NCBI GenBank assembly: GCA_019232795.1
Contig: JAFANH010000107.1
Coordinates: 47,761-111,760, forward strand
Source: Burkholderiaceae bacterium
GTDB lineage: Bacteria; Pseudomonadota; Gammaproteobacteria; Burkholderiales; Burkholderiaceae_D
Direction: 5' to 3'
Length of the DNA stretch: 64,000 bases
This document shows, piece by piece, positions 45,978-55,424 of the stretch (positions are counted from its first letter, which is position 1; the number at the start of each line of letters is the position of its first letter). The notes under the pieces were generated by a model, which did not search any database, was not told the origin of the DNA, and was given only the letters and a program-made list of their open reading frames with translations. The translations under genes were made by a program, and so were the position numbers.

Positions 45978-47966
45978 ATGATGATGAAAAACACCATGCG
46001 CGCTTTCCCGGTGCTGGCCCTGCTGGCGCTGTTCCTGATCCCCATGGCGGTCCACAATCCCTATTATGTGCATCTGGCCGAAACCATCCTGATCTACGCC
46101 ATCCTGCTGTTCGGGCTCGACGTCGTGGTCGGTTACACCGGCCAAGTCTCGCTCGGCCATGCCGGCCTGTTCGGCATCGGCTCCTACGCCACCGGCGTGC
46201 TGATCCTGGCGTTCAAGGCGAGTGCGCCTTTCCTGTTGGCGATCTCAGTCAGCATCGGCGTGACGGCGCTGTTCGGCATTGTGCTGGCGCTGCCGGCTTT
46301 GCGCGTGACCGGCCCTTACCTGGCCATGGTGACCTTGGCTTTCGGCACCATCATCCGCATCCTGATCAACGAAATGTCCTTCTTCACGAACGGACCAGAG
46401 GGCATCAAGGTCGGCAAGCCGGTGCTGCTGGGCCACAAGCTCAGCGAAGCCGAGTTTTACTACGTGGTCGTGGTCTTGATGGTGCTGGCCCTGGTCGTGG
46501 TCGACCGCATCGTCAAGTCGCATCTGGGCCGTGCCTTCCAGGCCCTGCGCGACAGCCCGATCGCGTCCGACTGCATGGGCGTGTCGGTGTATCGCTATAA
46601 GGTTTACGCCTTCGTCATCAGCGCCGCGCTGGCCGGCTTGGCGGGCAGCCTGTATGCGTTTTCGGAAGAATACATCTCGCCGGACACCTATAACTTTGAG
46701 CTGACCATCCTGTTCCTGTTGGCCATCATCATGGGTGGACGCAAGACGCGCAGCGGCGCCCTGATCGGCGCCCTGATCGTAGTGATGCTGCCCAGCCTTT
46801 TGTCCGACATCGACCTGTTCCGCAAAATCGCCACCACGGCAGCCGTGGTCGGCGTTGCCGCGAGCGTATGGACTCTGCTGAAGAGGCGCAGTACGGTGCG
46901 CGAAATTGCCGTGCCGTTGGCGGCGGTGATCGGCATGGCGGTGTATTCGTGGAAGCTGGAAAACATCACCGACTGGCGTCTGACCATCTTCGGTTTGATG
47001 ATCCTGTTCGTCGTTTACTACCTGCAGGACGGCGTCGTCGGTTTCTTCAACGCCGTGGTCGGAAGGCGCGAGGAGCTTGCGGTTGATGCGGAGGCCGTGG
47101 CGGCGGCTGCCTTATTGTTCAATGGTGAGCACAACGGCGAGCAGCGTGGCGAAGTCAATAAACATGTCTTGCGTGCCAAGCGCGTGCTGATGCAATTTGG
47201 CGGCTTGAAAGCGCTGAATCAGGTCGACCTGGAAGTGCTGCGTGGTTCTGTGCACGGGCTGATCGGGCCGAACGGCTCTGGCAAGAGCACAATGATGAAT
47301 GTGCTGACCGGCATTTACCGTCCCACCGACGGCAGCGTCGAATTCGACGGCAAGGCCATCTCGGGCGCGACTCCATCCGCTATCGCTCTGGGAGGCGTGG
47401 CTCGCACCTTCCAGAACGTGCAACTTTTTGGGGAAATGACGGCCACCGAAAACGTGCTGGTCGGCCTGCATCACACCTTCCGCAGCAACGTCCTGGACGT
47501 CATTCTGCGTACGCCGAGCTATAAGCGCGAGGAGCAGCGCGCCCGCGAGCAGGCCGCCGCCATCCTGGACTTCGTCGGCATTGCCGAATTCGCCAACGAG
47601 GAGGCGCGCAACCTGCCCTATGGCAAGCAGCGCCTTCTGGAAATCGGCCGCGCCATGGGCCTTAATCCCAAGCTGCTGTTGCTGGACGAACCGGCTGCAG
47701 GCCTTACCGCACCCGATATCAAGGAATTGATCGCCATCATCGGCAAGATACGCGAGCATGGCATCACCATCATCCTGATCGAACACCACATGGACGTCGT
47801 CATGTCGATTTCCGACGTCGTCACCGTGCTCGACTTCGGGCAAAAGATCGCGGAGGGCAAACCGAATGCAGTGCAATCCGATCCCAAGGTGATTGAAGCC
47901 TATCTCGGCAGCTCGGCCAATGAAGCGGTGGCTGCGGGTGCCAGCGCCGGCGCGGGAGGAGCCTGA
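45978..47966 (+). CDS. livMG: LivM–LivG fusion (permease plus ATPase)
   Basis: Protein of 662 residues joining two usually separate liv subunits. Residues 1–~300 are a LivM permease (PFLLAISVSIGVTALFGIVL, FQALRDSPIASDCMGV), followed by extra hydrophobic segments to ~360, a linker (~370–395) and a LivG-type ATPase: Walker A GPNGSGKST (~430), LivG-type signature LPYGKQRLLEIGRAMG, Walker B LLLLDEPAAGL and EHHMDVV. Fusion is known in betaproteobacteria. No in-frame interruption is visible at the joint, so it is a true fusion. Confidence 0.92.
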   Translation: MMMKNTMRAFPVLALLALFLIPMAVHNPYYVHLAETILIYAILLFGLDVVVGYTGQVSLGHAGLFGIGSYATGVLILAFKASAPFLLAISVSIGVTALFGIVLALPALRVTGPYLAMVTLAFGTIIRILINEMSFFTNGPEGIKVGKPVLLGHKLSEAEFYYVVVVLMVLALVVVDRIVKSHLGRAFQALRDSPIASDCMGVSVYRYKVYAFVISAALAGLAGSLYAFSEEYISPDTYNFELTILFLLAIIMGGRKTRSGALIGALIVVMLPSLLSDIDLFRKIATTAAVVGVAASVWTLLKRRSTVREIAVPLAAVIGMAVYSWKLENITDWRLTIFGLMILFVVYYLQDGVVGFFNAVVGRREELAVDAEAVAAAALLFNGEHNGEQRGEVNKHVLRAKRVLMQFGGLKALNQVDLEVLRGSVHGLIGPNGSGKSTMMNVLTGIYRPTDGSVEFDGKAISGATPSAIALGGVARTFQNVQLFGEMTATENVLVGLHHTFRSNVLDVILRTPSYKREEQRAREQAAAILDFVGIAEFANEEARNLPYGKQRLLEIGRAMGLNPKLLLLDEPAAGLTAPDIKELIAIIGKIREHGITIILIEHHMDVVMSISDVVTVLDFGQKIAEGKPNAVQSDPKVIEAYLGSSANEAVAAGASAGAGGA

Positions 47967-47967
47967 G

Positions 47968-48690
47968 ATGCTGAAGATTACCGACTTGTACGCTGCCTAC
48001 GGCAAGGTTGAAGTCTTGCACGGCATTTCGCTGGAAGTTCCCAAGGGCAAGGTCGTCACCTTGATCGGTTCGAACGGCGCCGGCAAGACCACCACCATGC
48101 GCGCCATTTCCGGCATGCTCAAGCCGAAGAGCGGAAGCGTCACCTTGGACGGACGCGATGTTACCGGCCTGCCTTCGCACAAGATCGCGCGTGCCGGTCT
48201 TGCGCACTCACCCGAAGGACGGCGCGTATTCGCCACCATGAGCGTGACAGACAACCTGTTGCTCGGCGCCTTCCCGCGCTTTACCCGTTCACGCCCGCGC
48301 GGCGACGTCGCGCACGACCTGGAAAAGGCCATGGAACTGTTCCCACGCTTGAAGGAACGGCGGCAGCAATTGGCCGGCACCCTGTCCGGCGGCGAGCAGC
48401 AAATGCTGGCCATGGCGCGCGCGGTCATGCTCAATCCCGAGGTTGTGCTGCTCGACGAACCGTCCATGGGCCTGGCGCCCATCCTGGTCGAAGAAGTGTT
48501 CCGCATCATCGAACGCCTCAAGCAACAGGGTGTGACTATGCTGCTGGTCGAGCAATTCGCAGTGGCGGCGCTCAACGTCGCGGACTATGGTTATGTGCTC
48601 GAAAATGGCCGCATTTCCGTGCATGGCAGTGCGGAAAGCCTGAGGCGTGATCCGGCAGTCAAAGCAGCTTATCTGGGCGGTTCGCATTGA
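47968..48690 (+). CDS. livF: Branched-chain amino-acid ABC ATPase LivF
   Basis: Second ATPase of the importer, 240 residues. Walker A GSNGAGKTT, signature LSGGEQQMLAMARAVM and Walker B VVLLDEPSMGLAP are all intact. ATG 47968 follows GGGAGGA, one base after the livMG stop; an upstream ATG would overlap livMG. It ends the liv operon; a REP-like repeat follows. Confidence 0.93.
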   Translation: MLKITDLYAAYGKVEVLHGISLEVPKGKVVTLIGSNGAGKTTTMRAISGMLKPKSGSVTLDGRDVTGLPSHKIARAGLAHSPEGRRVFATMSVTDNLLLGAFPRFTRSRPRGDVAHDLEKAMELFPRLKERRQQLAGTLSGGEQQMLAMARAVMLNPEVVLLDEPSMGLAPILVEEVFRIIERLKQQGVTMLLVEQFAVAALNVADYGYVLENGRISVHGSAESLRRDPAVKAAYLGGSH

Positions 48691-48713
48691 TTGATAACGG
48701 CCCTCCAATAAAA

Positions 48714-48846
48714 CCCGTCGCTCCCGCGTAGGCGGGAGCCTAGGTAGTCTTTGTTTTCTTTTGAAATCAACTTCAACCTGGCCCCCCGCCTTCGCGAGGG
48801 CGACGGGGAAGAGTAGACCGAAATTTCTCTGGCATCTCCCGCATTC
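48714..48846. repeat. REP-like palindromic repeat, copy 1
   Basis: Hairpin CTCCCGC/GCGGGAG (48721–48727, 48732–48738) followed by an inverted hairpin around CCTTCGCGAGGGCGACGGGG (48788–48808) and ending with ATCTCCCGCATTC at 48834–48846. The same layout occurs at 51201–51324, where the outer pair is better conserved. Typical intergenic palindromic elements of proteobacteria. Confidence 0.75.
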
Positions 48847-48945
48847 GATCAGTGAAGTAGGACAGAAAATCCGGGGATAGCTCCCAATGCTGTAACATGT
48901 AGCCAAAAACAATACGCCGCCCAACCCCGTAATTCCGAGGACACC

Positions 48946-50133
48946 ATGCTGGAACAACTGCAGCCCACCGCAGGCGACGCCTTGCTCGCCCTGATGGGCC
49001 AATTTCGCGCCGACCCGCGCCCGACCAAGATCGACGTCGGCGTCGGCGTTTATCGTGACGAACACGGCCGTACGCCAGTCATGGCCGCGGTCAAGCAGGC
49101 CGAGCAGCAATTGTTCAACGAGCAAGACACCAAGACCTATGTCGGCATTGCCGGCGACATGAAATTCAACGCCGCCATGGTCGATCTCGTGTTTGGCGAG
49201 AAGGCACAGTCTTTGCAAGACCGCGTGCGCGCGGTGCAAACCACAGGCGGCTGCGGTGCTCTGCGCGCCTTGCTCGACCTGCTGGCATTGTGCAAGCCCG
49301 ATGCCACCGTCTGGGTCAGCGACCCGACTTGGGTCAACCACATCCCCCTAGTCAAGGCGGCAAGGCTGAAACTGGCCGTCTATCCGTATTTCGATAAGCG
49401 TGGCCAGGCGGTACGCTTCAACGAAATGACGGAATGCCTGTCCAAGCTCGGGCCGAACGACATCGTGTTGCTGCACGGCGCTTGCCACAATCCGACCGGC
49501 GTTGATCTGAACGAGGCGCAATGGCTGAGTGTGGCGCAGCTGGCCGCGCAGCGCGGCTTTTTGCCTTTCATTGACCTCGCCTACCAAGGTTTGGGACGCG
49601 GCCTGGATGCAGACGCCTTTGGCGTGCGCTGCATGGCCGACCATGTGCCCGAGTATGTCGTCGGCGTATCGTGCTCGAAGAACTTCGGTCTGTACCGCGA
49701 GCGCGTGGGCAGCGCGATGGTGGTGCATCAGGACGCGAAGACTGCACAACTGGCGCTCGACAACCTGATGGTGGTCTTGCGCGGCAACTATTCGATGCCG
49801 CCCGACCACGGCGCCAACGTGGTGGCGCGTATTCTTGGCAATGAAGATTTGCGCAAGCTGTGGCAAGACGAATTGAACGGCATGCGCGGCCGCATCAACG
49901 ATCTGCGGCGCGCGCTGTTCGAGAATTTCCGCAGTCATCTGCGCAGCGACGAATTCAACTACATCGCACGCCAGCAGGGCATGTTCTCGATGCTGGGCCT
50001 GAGCCCTGAGCAGGTGGCCATGCTGCGCGAGCGCTTCGCCATCTACATGCCGCCCGACAGCCGCACCAACGTCGCAGGCTTGCACATCGACCAGATCGAT
50101 TACTTCGTCCAGGCGGTCGGCGCTGTTCTATGA
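48946..50133 (+). CDS. tyrB: Aromatic amino-acid aminotransferase
   Basis: Class I PLP aminotransferase of 395 residues, close to TyrB/AspC. The PLP Lys is in VVGVSCSKNFGLYRERVGSA and the cofactor-binding LHGACHNPTGVDL is clear; the start MLEQLQPTAGDALLALMGQF is typical. It converts aromatic amino acids or aspartate with 2-oxoglutarate; the exact preference is uncertain. The stop overlaps the next start by 4 bases (ATGA). Confidence 0.9.
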   Translation: MLEQLQPTAGDALLALMGQFRADPRPTKIDVGVGVYRDEHGRTPVMAAVKQAEQQLFNEQDTKTYVGIAGDMKFNAAMVDLVFGEKAQSLQDRVRAVQTTGGCGALRALLDLLALCKPDATVWVSDPTWVNHIPLVKAARLKLAVYPYFDKRGQAVRFNEMTECLSKLGPNDIVLLHGACHNPTGVDLNEAQWLSVAQLAAQRGFLPFIDLAYQGLGRGLDADAFGVRCMADHVPEYVVGVSCSKNFGLYRERVGSAMVVHQDAKTAQLALDNLMVVLRGNYSMPPDHGANVVARILGNEDLRKLWQDELNGMRGRINDLRRALFENFRSHLRSDEFNYIARQQGMFSMLGLSPEQVAMLRERFAIYMPPDSRTNVAGLHIDQIDYFVQAVGAVL

Positions 50134-51113
50134 AGGTATGCATCGTCGGCGCCGGCGCCATCGGCGGTTTTCTCGGCGCGCGCCTGGCGGCGAGCGGGCA
50201 ATGTGAAGTCAGCGCGCTGGCGCGTGGAGCTACGCTGCAAGCCTTGCGCACGCACGGCTGGCGTTTGCAGCTGGATAATGAACTATTGCAGCGCCCGGTC
50301 ACGGCATCCGATAATCCGCTTGAGCTGGGTGCCCAGGATCTCGTGATCGTGGCGGTGAAGGGGCCGGCGCTGGCTGCCGTAGCGCCGTCGGTTGCCGCCA
50401 TGCTTGGCTCGAACACCATGGTGCTGCCGGCCATGAATGGTGTGCCGTGGTGGTTCAGCCAAGACGTGGCGGCTTTAGGCGGTCAGCCGCTGGAAAGCAT
50501 CGACGCCGGTGGTCGCATCGCGCAACAAATTCCGCTGCACCACGTGGTCGGCTGCGTGGTGCATGCCAGCACTTTCACCACCGAGCCCGGCCTGGTCCAG
50601 CACAAGATGGGGCGCGGCCTGATCGTCGGCGAACCGCACGGTGCGCCACAGGAAAGAACGGAACGCTTGGGCGCATTGTTGACCCAGGCCGGTTTCGAAG
50701 TGACGGTCTCGTCCAATATTCGTTACGACATCTGGTACAAGCTGTGGGGCAATATGACCGTCAACCCGGTCTCGGCCATCACCGGCGCCAGCATGGACAA
50801 GATTCAGGCCGACCCACTGGTATTGGAATTCTGTTCGGCCGCCATGCGCGAAGCCGCGGCTATCGGCGAGCGCATAGGCTGCGTGGTGACGCAAAGCCCG
50901 GAAGAGCGCCATGCGGTCACGCGCAAGCTCGGCGCCTTCAAGACCTCGATGCTGCAAGACGTGGAAGCTGGGCGCCCACTGGAGCTTGATGCACTGGTCG
51001 GCGCGGTACGCGAGATGGGACAGCGTGTCGGCGTGTTCACACCGAACATCGATGCGCTGATGGGATTGACGCAGCTATTCGGGCGCGTACACGGGCTGTA
51101 TCCGAAGGTTTGA
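50130..51113 (+). CDS. Ketopantoate reductase-family protein
   Basis: NADP-dependent oxidoreductase of 327 residues with nucleotide-binding GAGAIGGFLGARLA at the N-terminus, then KLWGNMTVNPVSAITGASMD and a typical C-terminal catalytic region (KTSMLQDVEAGRPLELDALV, NIDALMGLTQLF). This is the ApbA/PanE family. The pairing with an aminotransferase suggests either pantothenate synthesis or reduction of a related 2-oxo acid; the substrate is not established. Confidence 0.85.
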   Translation: MKVCIVGAGAIGGFLGARLAASGQCEVSALARGATLQALRTHGWRLQLDNELLQRPVTASDNPLELGAQDLVIVAVKGPALAAVAPSVAAMLGSNTMVLPAMNGVPWWFSQDVAALGGQPLESIDAGGRIAQQIPLHHVVGCVVHASTFTTEPGLVQHKMGRGLIVGEPHGAPQERTERLGALLTQAGFEVTVSSNIRYDIWYKLWGNMTVNPVSAITGASMDKIQADPLVLEFCSAAMREAAAIGERIGCVVTQSPEERHAVTRKLGAFKTSMLQDVEAGRPLELDALVGAVREMGQRVGVFTPNIDALMGLTQLFGRVHGLYPKV

Positions 51114-51200
51114 TAATCCGCTATGAGACTGGCGATCAATTGGGGAAAATGACAGGTATCGTCAATTGCGGGTAGATATCTGCATTAAAGCGATTCACTT

Positions 51201-51324
51201 CCCCCGTCGTCCTCGCGAAGGCGGGGACCCATAACCCAGTCGCACGTTCGTACTCCCTGTGGGCCCCCGCCTTCGCGAGGGCGACGGGGGAATGGAGTAG
51301 GGAAATATAAATATCTCCCGCATT
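51201..51324. repeat. REP-like palindromic repeat, copy 2
   Basis: Two ~27-base palindromic units, CCCCCGTCGTCCTCGCGAAG… (51201–51227) and its inverse GCCCCCGCCTTCGCGAGGGC… (51263–51290), separated by ~35 bases and followed by ATCTCCCGCATTC (51312–51324). The two units are near-identical inverted copies. The same composite occurs at 48714–48846. Confidence 0.8.
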
Positions 51325-51362
51325 CACACGAGGTCATGCACTTTTCACATACTAGAAACTCG

Positions 51363-53660
51363 TCAGAGGATTTTTACGTCCCACCATTCCGGTAACAATG
51401 CGCGCACTTCCCGCCGCGCAAAGCGGTCGTCGATCAGGTACACGCAACCGCGGTCGCTGGTGGTGCGTATCACACGCCCGGCCGCCTGCACCACTTTCTG
51501 CAAGCCGGGATAAAGATACGCATATTCATATCCTGCACCGAAGCCGGCTTGCATGCGCTCGCGTACCTGCTCATTGAAGGGATTGAGCTGCGGCAGACCC
51601 AGTGTGGCGATGAAGGCGCCGATCAAACGTTCACCCGGCAAATCGATGCCTTCCGCAAATGCGCCGCCGAGCACCGCAAAGCCGACACCGGCTCCGCCCT
51701 CCGTGAAACGCGCCAGGAATTCCGTGCGTTCGCTTTCCGCCATGCGGCGCTCCTGCACCCAGGCGGAAATATGCGGATAACGCTCCTGAAAATGCGCCAA
51801 CACCGCTTGCAGGTAATCGAAGCTGCTGAAGAACGCCAGGTAATTTCCGGGGCGGTCGTCGAACTGCTGCGCGATCAGGTCGGCGATCGGTCCCAGTGAA
51901 CGGTCGCGTTCGCGATAGCGTGTAGAAATATGCGAAACCAGCTTGACGCTCAACTGCTCGGCACGGAACGGCGAAGGCACATCGACAGTGAGCGTCTCCT
52001 CGGGCAAGCCCAGCATGTCGCAATAAAATGCGCTCGGGTTCAGGGTTGCCGAAAACAGCGTGCTGGTTTGCGCGGCCGCAAAACGCGGCTTGAGGAAGGG
52101 GGAGGGAACGATGTTGCGGATGCCGAGAGTCGCGCCATGACGGGAGCTTCCTTTGGTCGGCTTGGCTATGTCGAACAGCGAATGCTCGTCAAAACTTTCC
52201 GTCAAATGGAAAAAATGCAGGGCGTCGAAATAGAATTGCTGCAGCCGCGGTTCCGCAGCGGTCGGGTGCTCGGTTTGGTAAGCGCCTATGGCTTCCAGGG
52301 TCTGCGTCAGTGCGTAGACAAACGACTCGGGAACGGCTGCGTAAATCCGGTAGTCCTGCTCCTGTTCACTGCATAGAGCATTCCAGGCGCGGTTCAGCTT
52401 TTCCAGAGGCTTCTTCAACATTGTCGCTTGCGAAGGAAGTTCCGCGCGCAGGGATTTCAAGTCGGCTTGATCGAGTTCGGCCGAATACATCTTGCGCGCG
52501 CGCTCGACCAGGTTGTGCGCTTCGTCGACCAGTACGGCAACGCGCCAGTCGTTGGCGAGCGTCAAGCCGTGCAGCATTGCGCCTACGTCGAAATAATAGT
52601 TGTAATCGCCTACGATCACGTCGGCCCAGCGTGCCATTTCCTGGCTCAGATAATAGGGGCAGATTTGATGTGCCAGTGCGGCTGCGCGCACGGTGTCGCG
52701 GTCATGCTGACCCCTTGCCACTAAGCTTGATCGCGCCGCCGGCAGGCGATCGTAAAAGCCTTTAGCCAGCGGACAGGAGTCGCCGTGGCAAGCCTTGTCC
52801 GGATGCTCGCAAGCTTTGTCGCGTGCTACCAGTTCCAGCACACGCAGCGGCTGTGCCGCGCCGCCGGTGTTGTACTTGATGGCGGCGGCCGCGTCGAGCG
52901 CCAATTGTCGCCCCGAAGTCTTGGCTGCAAGGTAAAAAATCTTGTCCAGGCCCTGCGCCGGATTGGTATGCAGAGCCTTCAGCAGAGGAAAGAGCGTGCC
53001 GACGGTTTTGCCGATGCCGGTCGGCGCCTGCGCCAACAGGCAGGAGCCTGCGATCGCCGTTTTGTACACGGCAGCGGCCAATTCGCGCTGGCCCGACCGG
53101 AACGATGCGTGCGGAAAGCGCAGCAATTGCGCCGCCTCGTTGCGCGCCGCGACATGCTGTGCCTCCTGCTCGGCCCAAGCCAGGAAGCGCCCGCACTGGT
53201 CCCTGAAAAATGCTTCCAGCTCCGCCGCAGGATAGACCTGGTCCAGCACGGTTTCGGTCTGCTCGTCGATCTCGTAATAGACCAGCGCCACGCGGATTTC
53301 AGCCAGTTCCAGTTGCTTGCACAACAGATGGCCGTACATCTTCGCCTGCGCCCAATGCAGCGCGCGGTGATTGGCCGGCATGGCATCGAGCTCGCCGCGA
53401 TAGGTCTTGATTTCCTCGACCTGGTTCAAGTCGGGGTCGTAACCGTCGGCGCGGCCGCGCACTCGCAGGTTTTCGAATTCGCCGCTCAAGCTGATTTCGG
53501 CGCGGTAGCCTTTCTTGCGGCGCGCGCGCACGGCCGCATGGCCGGCCACACCTTCCTGGCCGGAAGGCGAGGGTGTGAAGCGCAAGTCGAGGTCGCCGCT
53601 TTTGGCCGTGAATTCGCACAGCGTGCGCACCGCGACGGTGTAGTGCAGGTCTGCGCTCAT
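51363..53660 (-). CDS. XPD/DinG-like helicase with N-terminal nuclease-like domain
   Basis: Superfamily 2 helicase of 765 residues. The N-terminal ~130 residues contain a PD-(D/E)XK-like motif (GRAD at ~69–72, EEIKTY at ~82–87). Helicase motifs follow: Walker A APTGIGKT (~212–219), four Cys (CEHPDKACHGDSC and ICPYY) consistent with an iron-sulfur cluster (284, 291, 296, 334), VDEAHN (~378–383) and FAEGIDLPGERLIGA with VQAAGRVIR. It overlaps the FAN1-type gene by 4 bases, so both are an operon under a LexA box. A role in DNA repair is inferred. Confidence 0.86.
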   Translation of the reverse strand: MSADLHYTVAVRTLCEFTAKSGDLDLRFTPSPSGQEGVAGHAAVRARRKKGYRAEISLSGEFENLRVRGRADGYDPDLNQVEEIKTYRGELDAMPANHRALHWAQAKMYGHLLCKQLELAEIRVALVYYEIDEQTETVLDQVYPAAELEAFFRDQCGRFLAWAEQEAQHVAARNEAAQLLRFPHASFRSGQRELAAAVYKTAIAGSCLLAQAPTGIGKTVGTLFPLLKALHTNPAQGLDKIFYLAAKTSGRQLALDAAAAIKYNTGGAAQPLRVLELVARDKACEHPDKACHGDSCPLAKGFYDRLPAARSSLVARGQHDRDTVRAAALAHQICPYYLSQEMARWADVIVGDYNYYFDVGAMLHGLTLANDWRVAVLVDEAHNLVERARKMYSAELDQADLKSLRAELPSQATMLKKPLEKLNRAWNALCSEQEQDYRIYAAVPESFVYALTQTLEAIGAYQTEHPTAAEPRLQQFYFDALHFFHLTESFDEHSLFDIAKPTKGSSRHGATLGIRNIVPSPFLKPRFAAAQTSTLFSATLNPSAFYCDMLGLPEETLTVDVPSPFRAEQLSVKLVSHISTRYRERDRSLGPIADLIAQQFDDRPGNYLAFFSSFDYLQAVLAHFQERYPHISAWVQERRMAESERTEFLARFTEGGAGVGFAVLGGAFAEGIDLPGERLIGAFIATLGLPQLNPFNEQVRERMQAGFGAGYEYAYLYPGLQKVVQAAGRVIRTTSDRGCVYLIDDRFARREVRALLPEWWDVKIL

Positions 53661-55369
53661 GTATCTTTACCCGCAAGCTCACGCCACTGCACGTAGCACG
53701 CGGCCACGGGCATGTCGTGCGCTAAACAAAAATCGAGCAGGCGGATCTGATTGTCTTGCAGGCGGTCGCCAGGTCCCTTGACTTCGATCAATCGGTAGCG
53801 CTTTTCCTGTGGCCAGAACTGGATCAGGTCGGGAAAGCCTGCGCAGTTGGCGCTCAAATCGCGCAGCATGCGTTCGAACCACAGCTTGAGATGGGCGGGT
53901 GGAAGGCAGGCCAGCGCTTGTTCCAGCAATTCCGGCGTCAGCGCATCCCAGAACACGAACGGCGAAAGAATGCCTGCCTTGCGCTTGAAATTCGTCAAGA
54001 TGGTTTCGCGGTAGGTCCGCGAATCGAGTTGGGACAGGCAAGCGTCGAACTGAGGCGCGCGGCGCGCATGGAAATCCGGATCATGCAAATCGGCCGGGCC
54101 GCTCTGAAAGGGATGGAAAAAGGCGCCCGGCACGGCGGTGAATATGGCATCCCAGCACAGCAAGCCGAACAGAGAATTGATCAAGGTGTTTTCCACGAAA
54201 TGGACGGCAGAACCGGCATCGCTTTGCTGGAAATGTTCGGCTGCGCAAAGTTCAACTGCCTGGTCTTCGTCGGGCAAGGGTAAAAGCAGATCGATGCGCG
54301 GCAAGGCAGGCTTGCTGGTCTTTTCCCGGCGCGCCAACCCGAGCTTGCGACGCAGTCTTGGCGCCATGCGCAACAATTGCTGCGCTTCGGCTTCGCTTTC
54401 CGGAGAGTTCTCGGCAATTTTTGCTAAAGCCATGGCTGCATCGTGTCGGCCATCCTTTTCCAGCACGCGAATGCGCCTTGCACGCGCGCCGGGATAGCCG
54501 CAGCTTGCGTACAGCCGCAAGGCGTCGCCCCAGTTGCCGAGTTGTTCGTGCCGCTGGGCCAGGCGAAACAGCAGTTTGGCCTGCTTGGTCCGCAACCAAG
54601 GGTTGGCGCACACCAGCGAAGTGGCTTGCGTCTCGATTTCTGCGAGAGCTTCATCGGCATGCAAGCTCTCCAGGCAGGCATCAAGCTGAAGATAGAGGTC
54701 GACGTCTTGGCGCGTTTCGAATGCGCGCGAGCCGGGCAGAAATTCCACCTTTTCATAGTTCCAGATACCGAGGTCGGCCAGCACGAATTCAGACCAGTCT
54801 TGATACAGATTACCGAAGAACATCAGCCGCAAGCGGTCGAAGACTGCGCCATTGCGGACTTCATAAACCTCGTCACCGGAATTGGCATGCCAAGCGGAAA
54901 AGCGCCGCGTTTCTTCAAACTGGTTTTGCGCCATTTCCAGCAATTGCGGCTTGGCGGCGGCGCGGTGCGCTTGCAACCCGAGTGCGAGTATGCATTCCTG
55001 TTTCGTCAACAACGCAAACAATTGTTCCAGTGTGAGTTCGGGATCGCCTGCCACCCAGCCGATTTCGATCAGGGGCTGCACCGCCTTGCGTGCGTCGCCG
55101 ATTTCGACGTAGCGCAGCTTGCTGGCGCGGAACAAGTCCCCCTTGCGCATCGCCATTCTCACCAGCAGGGCCCGCGACGTTCGCGGCAGTCCCGCGAAAC
55201 CCGCAATAAAATCACGCTCAGCGACATCGAGCAAATCGCCGTAGCGCTCGCACACCCAGGACAGCACCGATTCGAAATTTTCCAGGTAATAAAACGGACG
55301 TGGGTGGGAAGTGGGAAACGCGGCACCTTGCGCTAGCGGCTCGGATGCAGACGGGGCGGAGTCGGGCAT
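53657..55369 (-). CDS. FAN1-type VRR-NUC nuclease
   Basis: Nuclease of 570 residues of the FAN1 (VRR-NUC) family, which cuts interstrand-crosslinked DNA. The catalytic cluster is near the C-terminus: FPDLIQFWP, then RLIEVKGPGDRLQDNQIRL, giving Asp and Glu/Lys of the PD-(D/E)XK site. Upstream are helical TPR-like segments. ATG 55369 (MPDSAPS) was chosen since the LexA box lies between it and an in-frame ATG at 55432, which would be in the promoter. It is the first gene of the operon with the helicase. Confidence 0.85.
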   Translation of the reverse strand: MPDSAPSASEPLAQGAAFPTSHPRPFYYLENFESVLSWVCERYGDLLDVAERDFIAGFAGLPRTSRALLVRMAMRKGDLFRASKLRYVEIGDARKAVQPLIEIGWVAGDPELTLEQLFALLTKQECILALGLQAHRAAAKPQLLEMAQNQFEETRRFSAWHANSGDEVYEVRNGAVFDRLRLMFFGNLYQDWSEFVLADLGIWNYEKVEFLPGSRAFETRQDVDLYLQLDACLESLHADEALAEIETQATSLVCANPWLRTKQAKLLFRLAQRHEQLGNWGDALRLYASCGYPGARARRIRVLEKDGRHDAAMALAKIAENSPESEAEAQQLLRMAPRLRRKLGLARREKTSKPALPRIDLLLPLPDEDQAVELCAAEHFQQSDAGSAVHFVENTLINSLFGLLCWDAIFTAVPGAFFHPFQSGPADLHDPDFHARRAPQFDACLSQLDSRTYRETILTNFKRKAGILSPFVFWDALTPELLEQALACLPPAHLKLWFERMLRDLSANCAGFPDLIQFWPQEKRYRLIEVKGPGDRLQDNQIRLLDFCLAHDMPVAACYVQWRELAGKDT

Positions 55370-55395
55370 TGCAGGCAGGAAGAAGGGAATGAATG

Positions 55396-55424
55396 CTGTA
55401 TAAGCATACAGCATTTGTGGGCAA
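55396..55424 (-). promoter_or_regulatory. LexA (SOS) box and promoter of FAN1/helicase operon
   Basis: CTGT-N8-ACAG at 55396–55411 within a perfect 10-bp inverted repeat (AATGCTGTAT / ATACAGCATT, 55392–55401 and 55406–55415). On the minus strand TTGCCC (55424–55419) and TATACA (55402–55397), spaced by 16 bases, form a promoter whose -10 is covered by the box. Confidence 0.8.
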
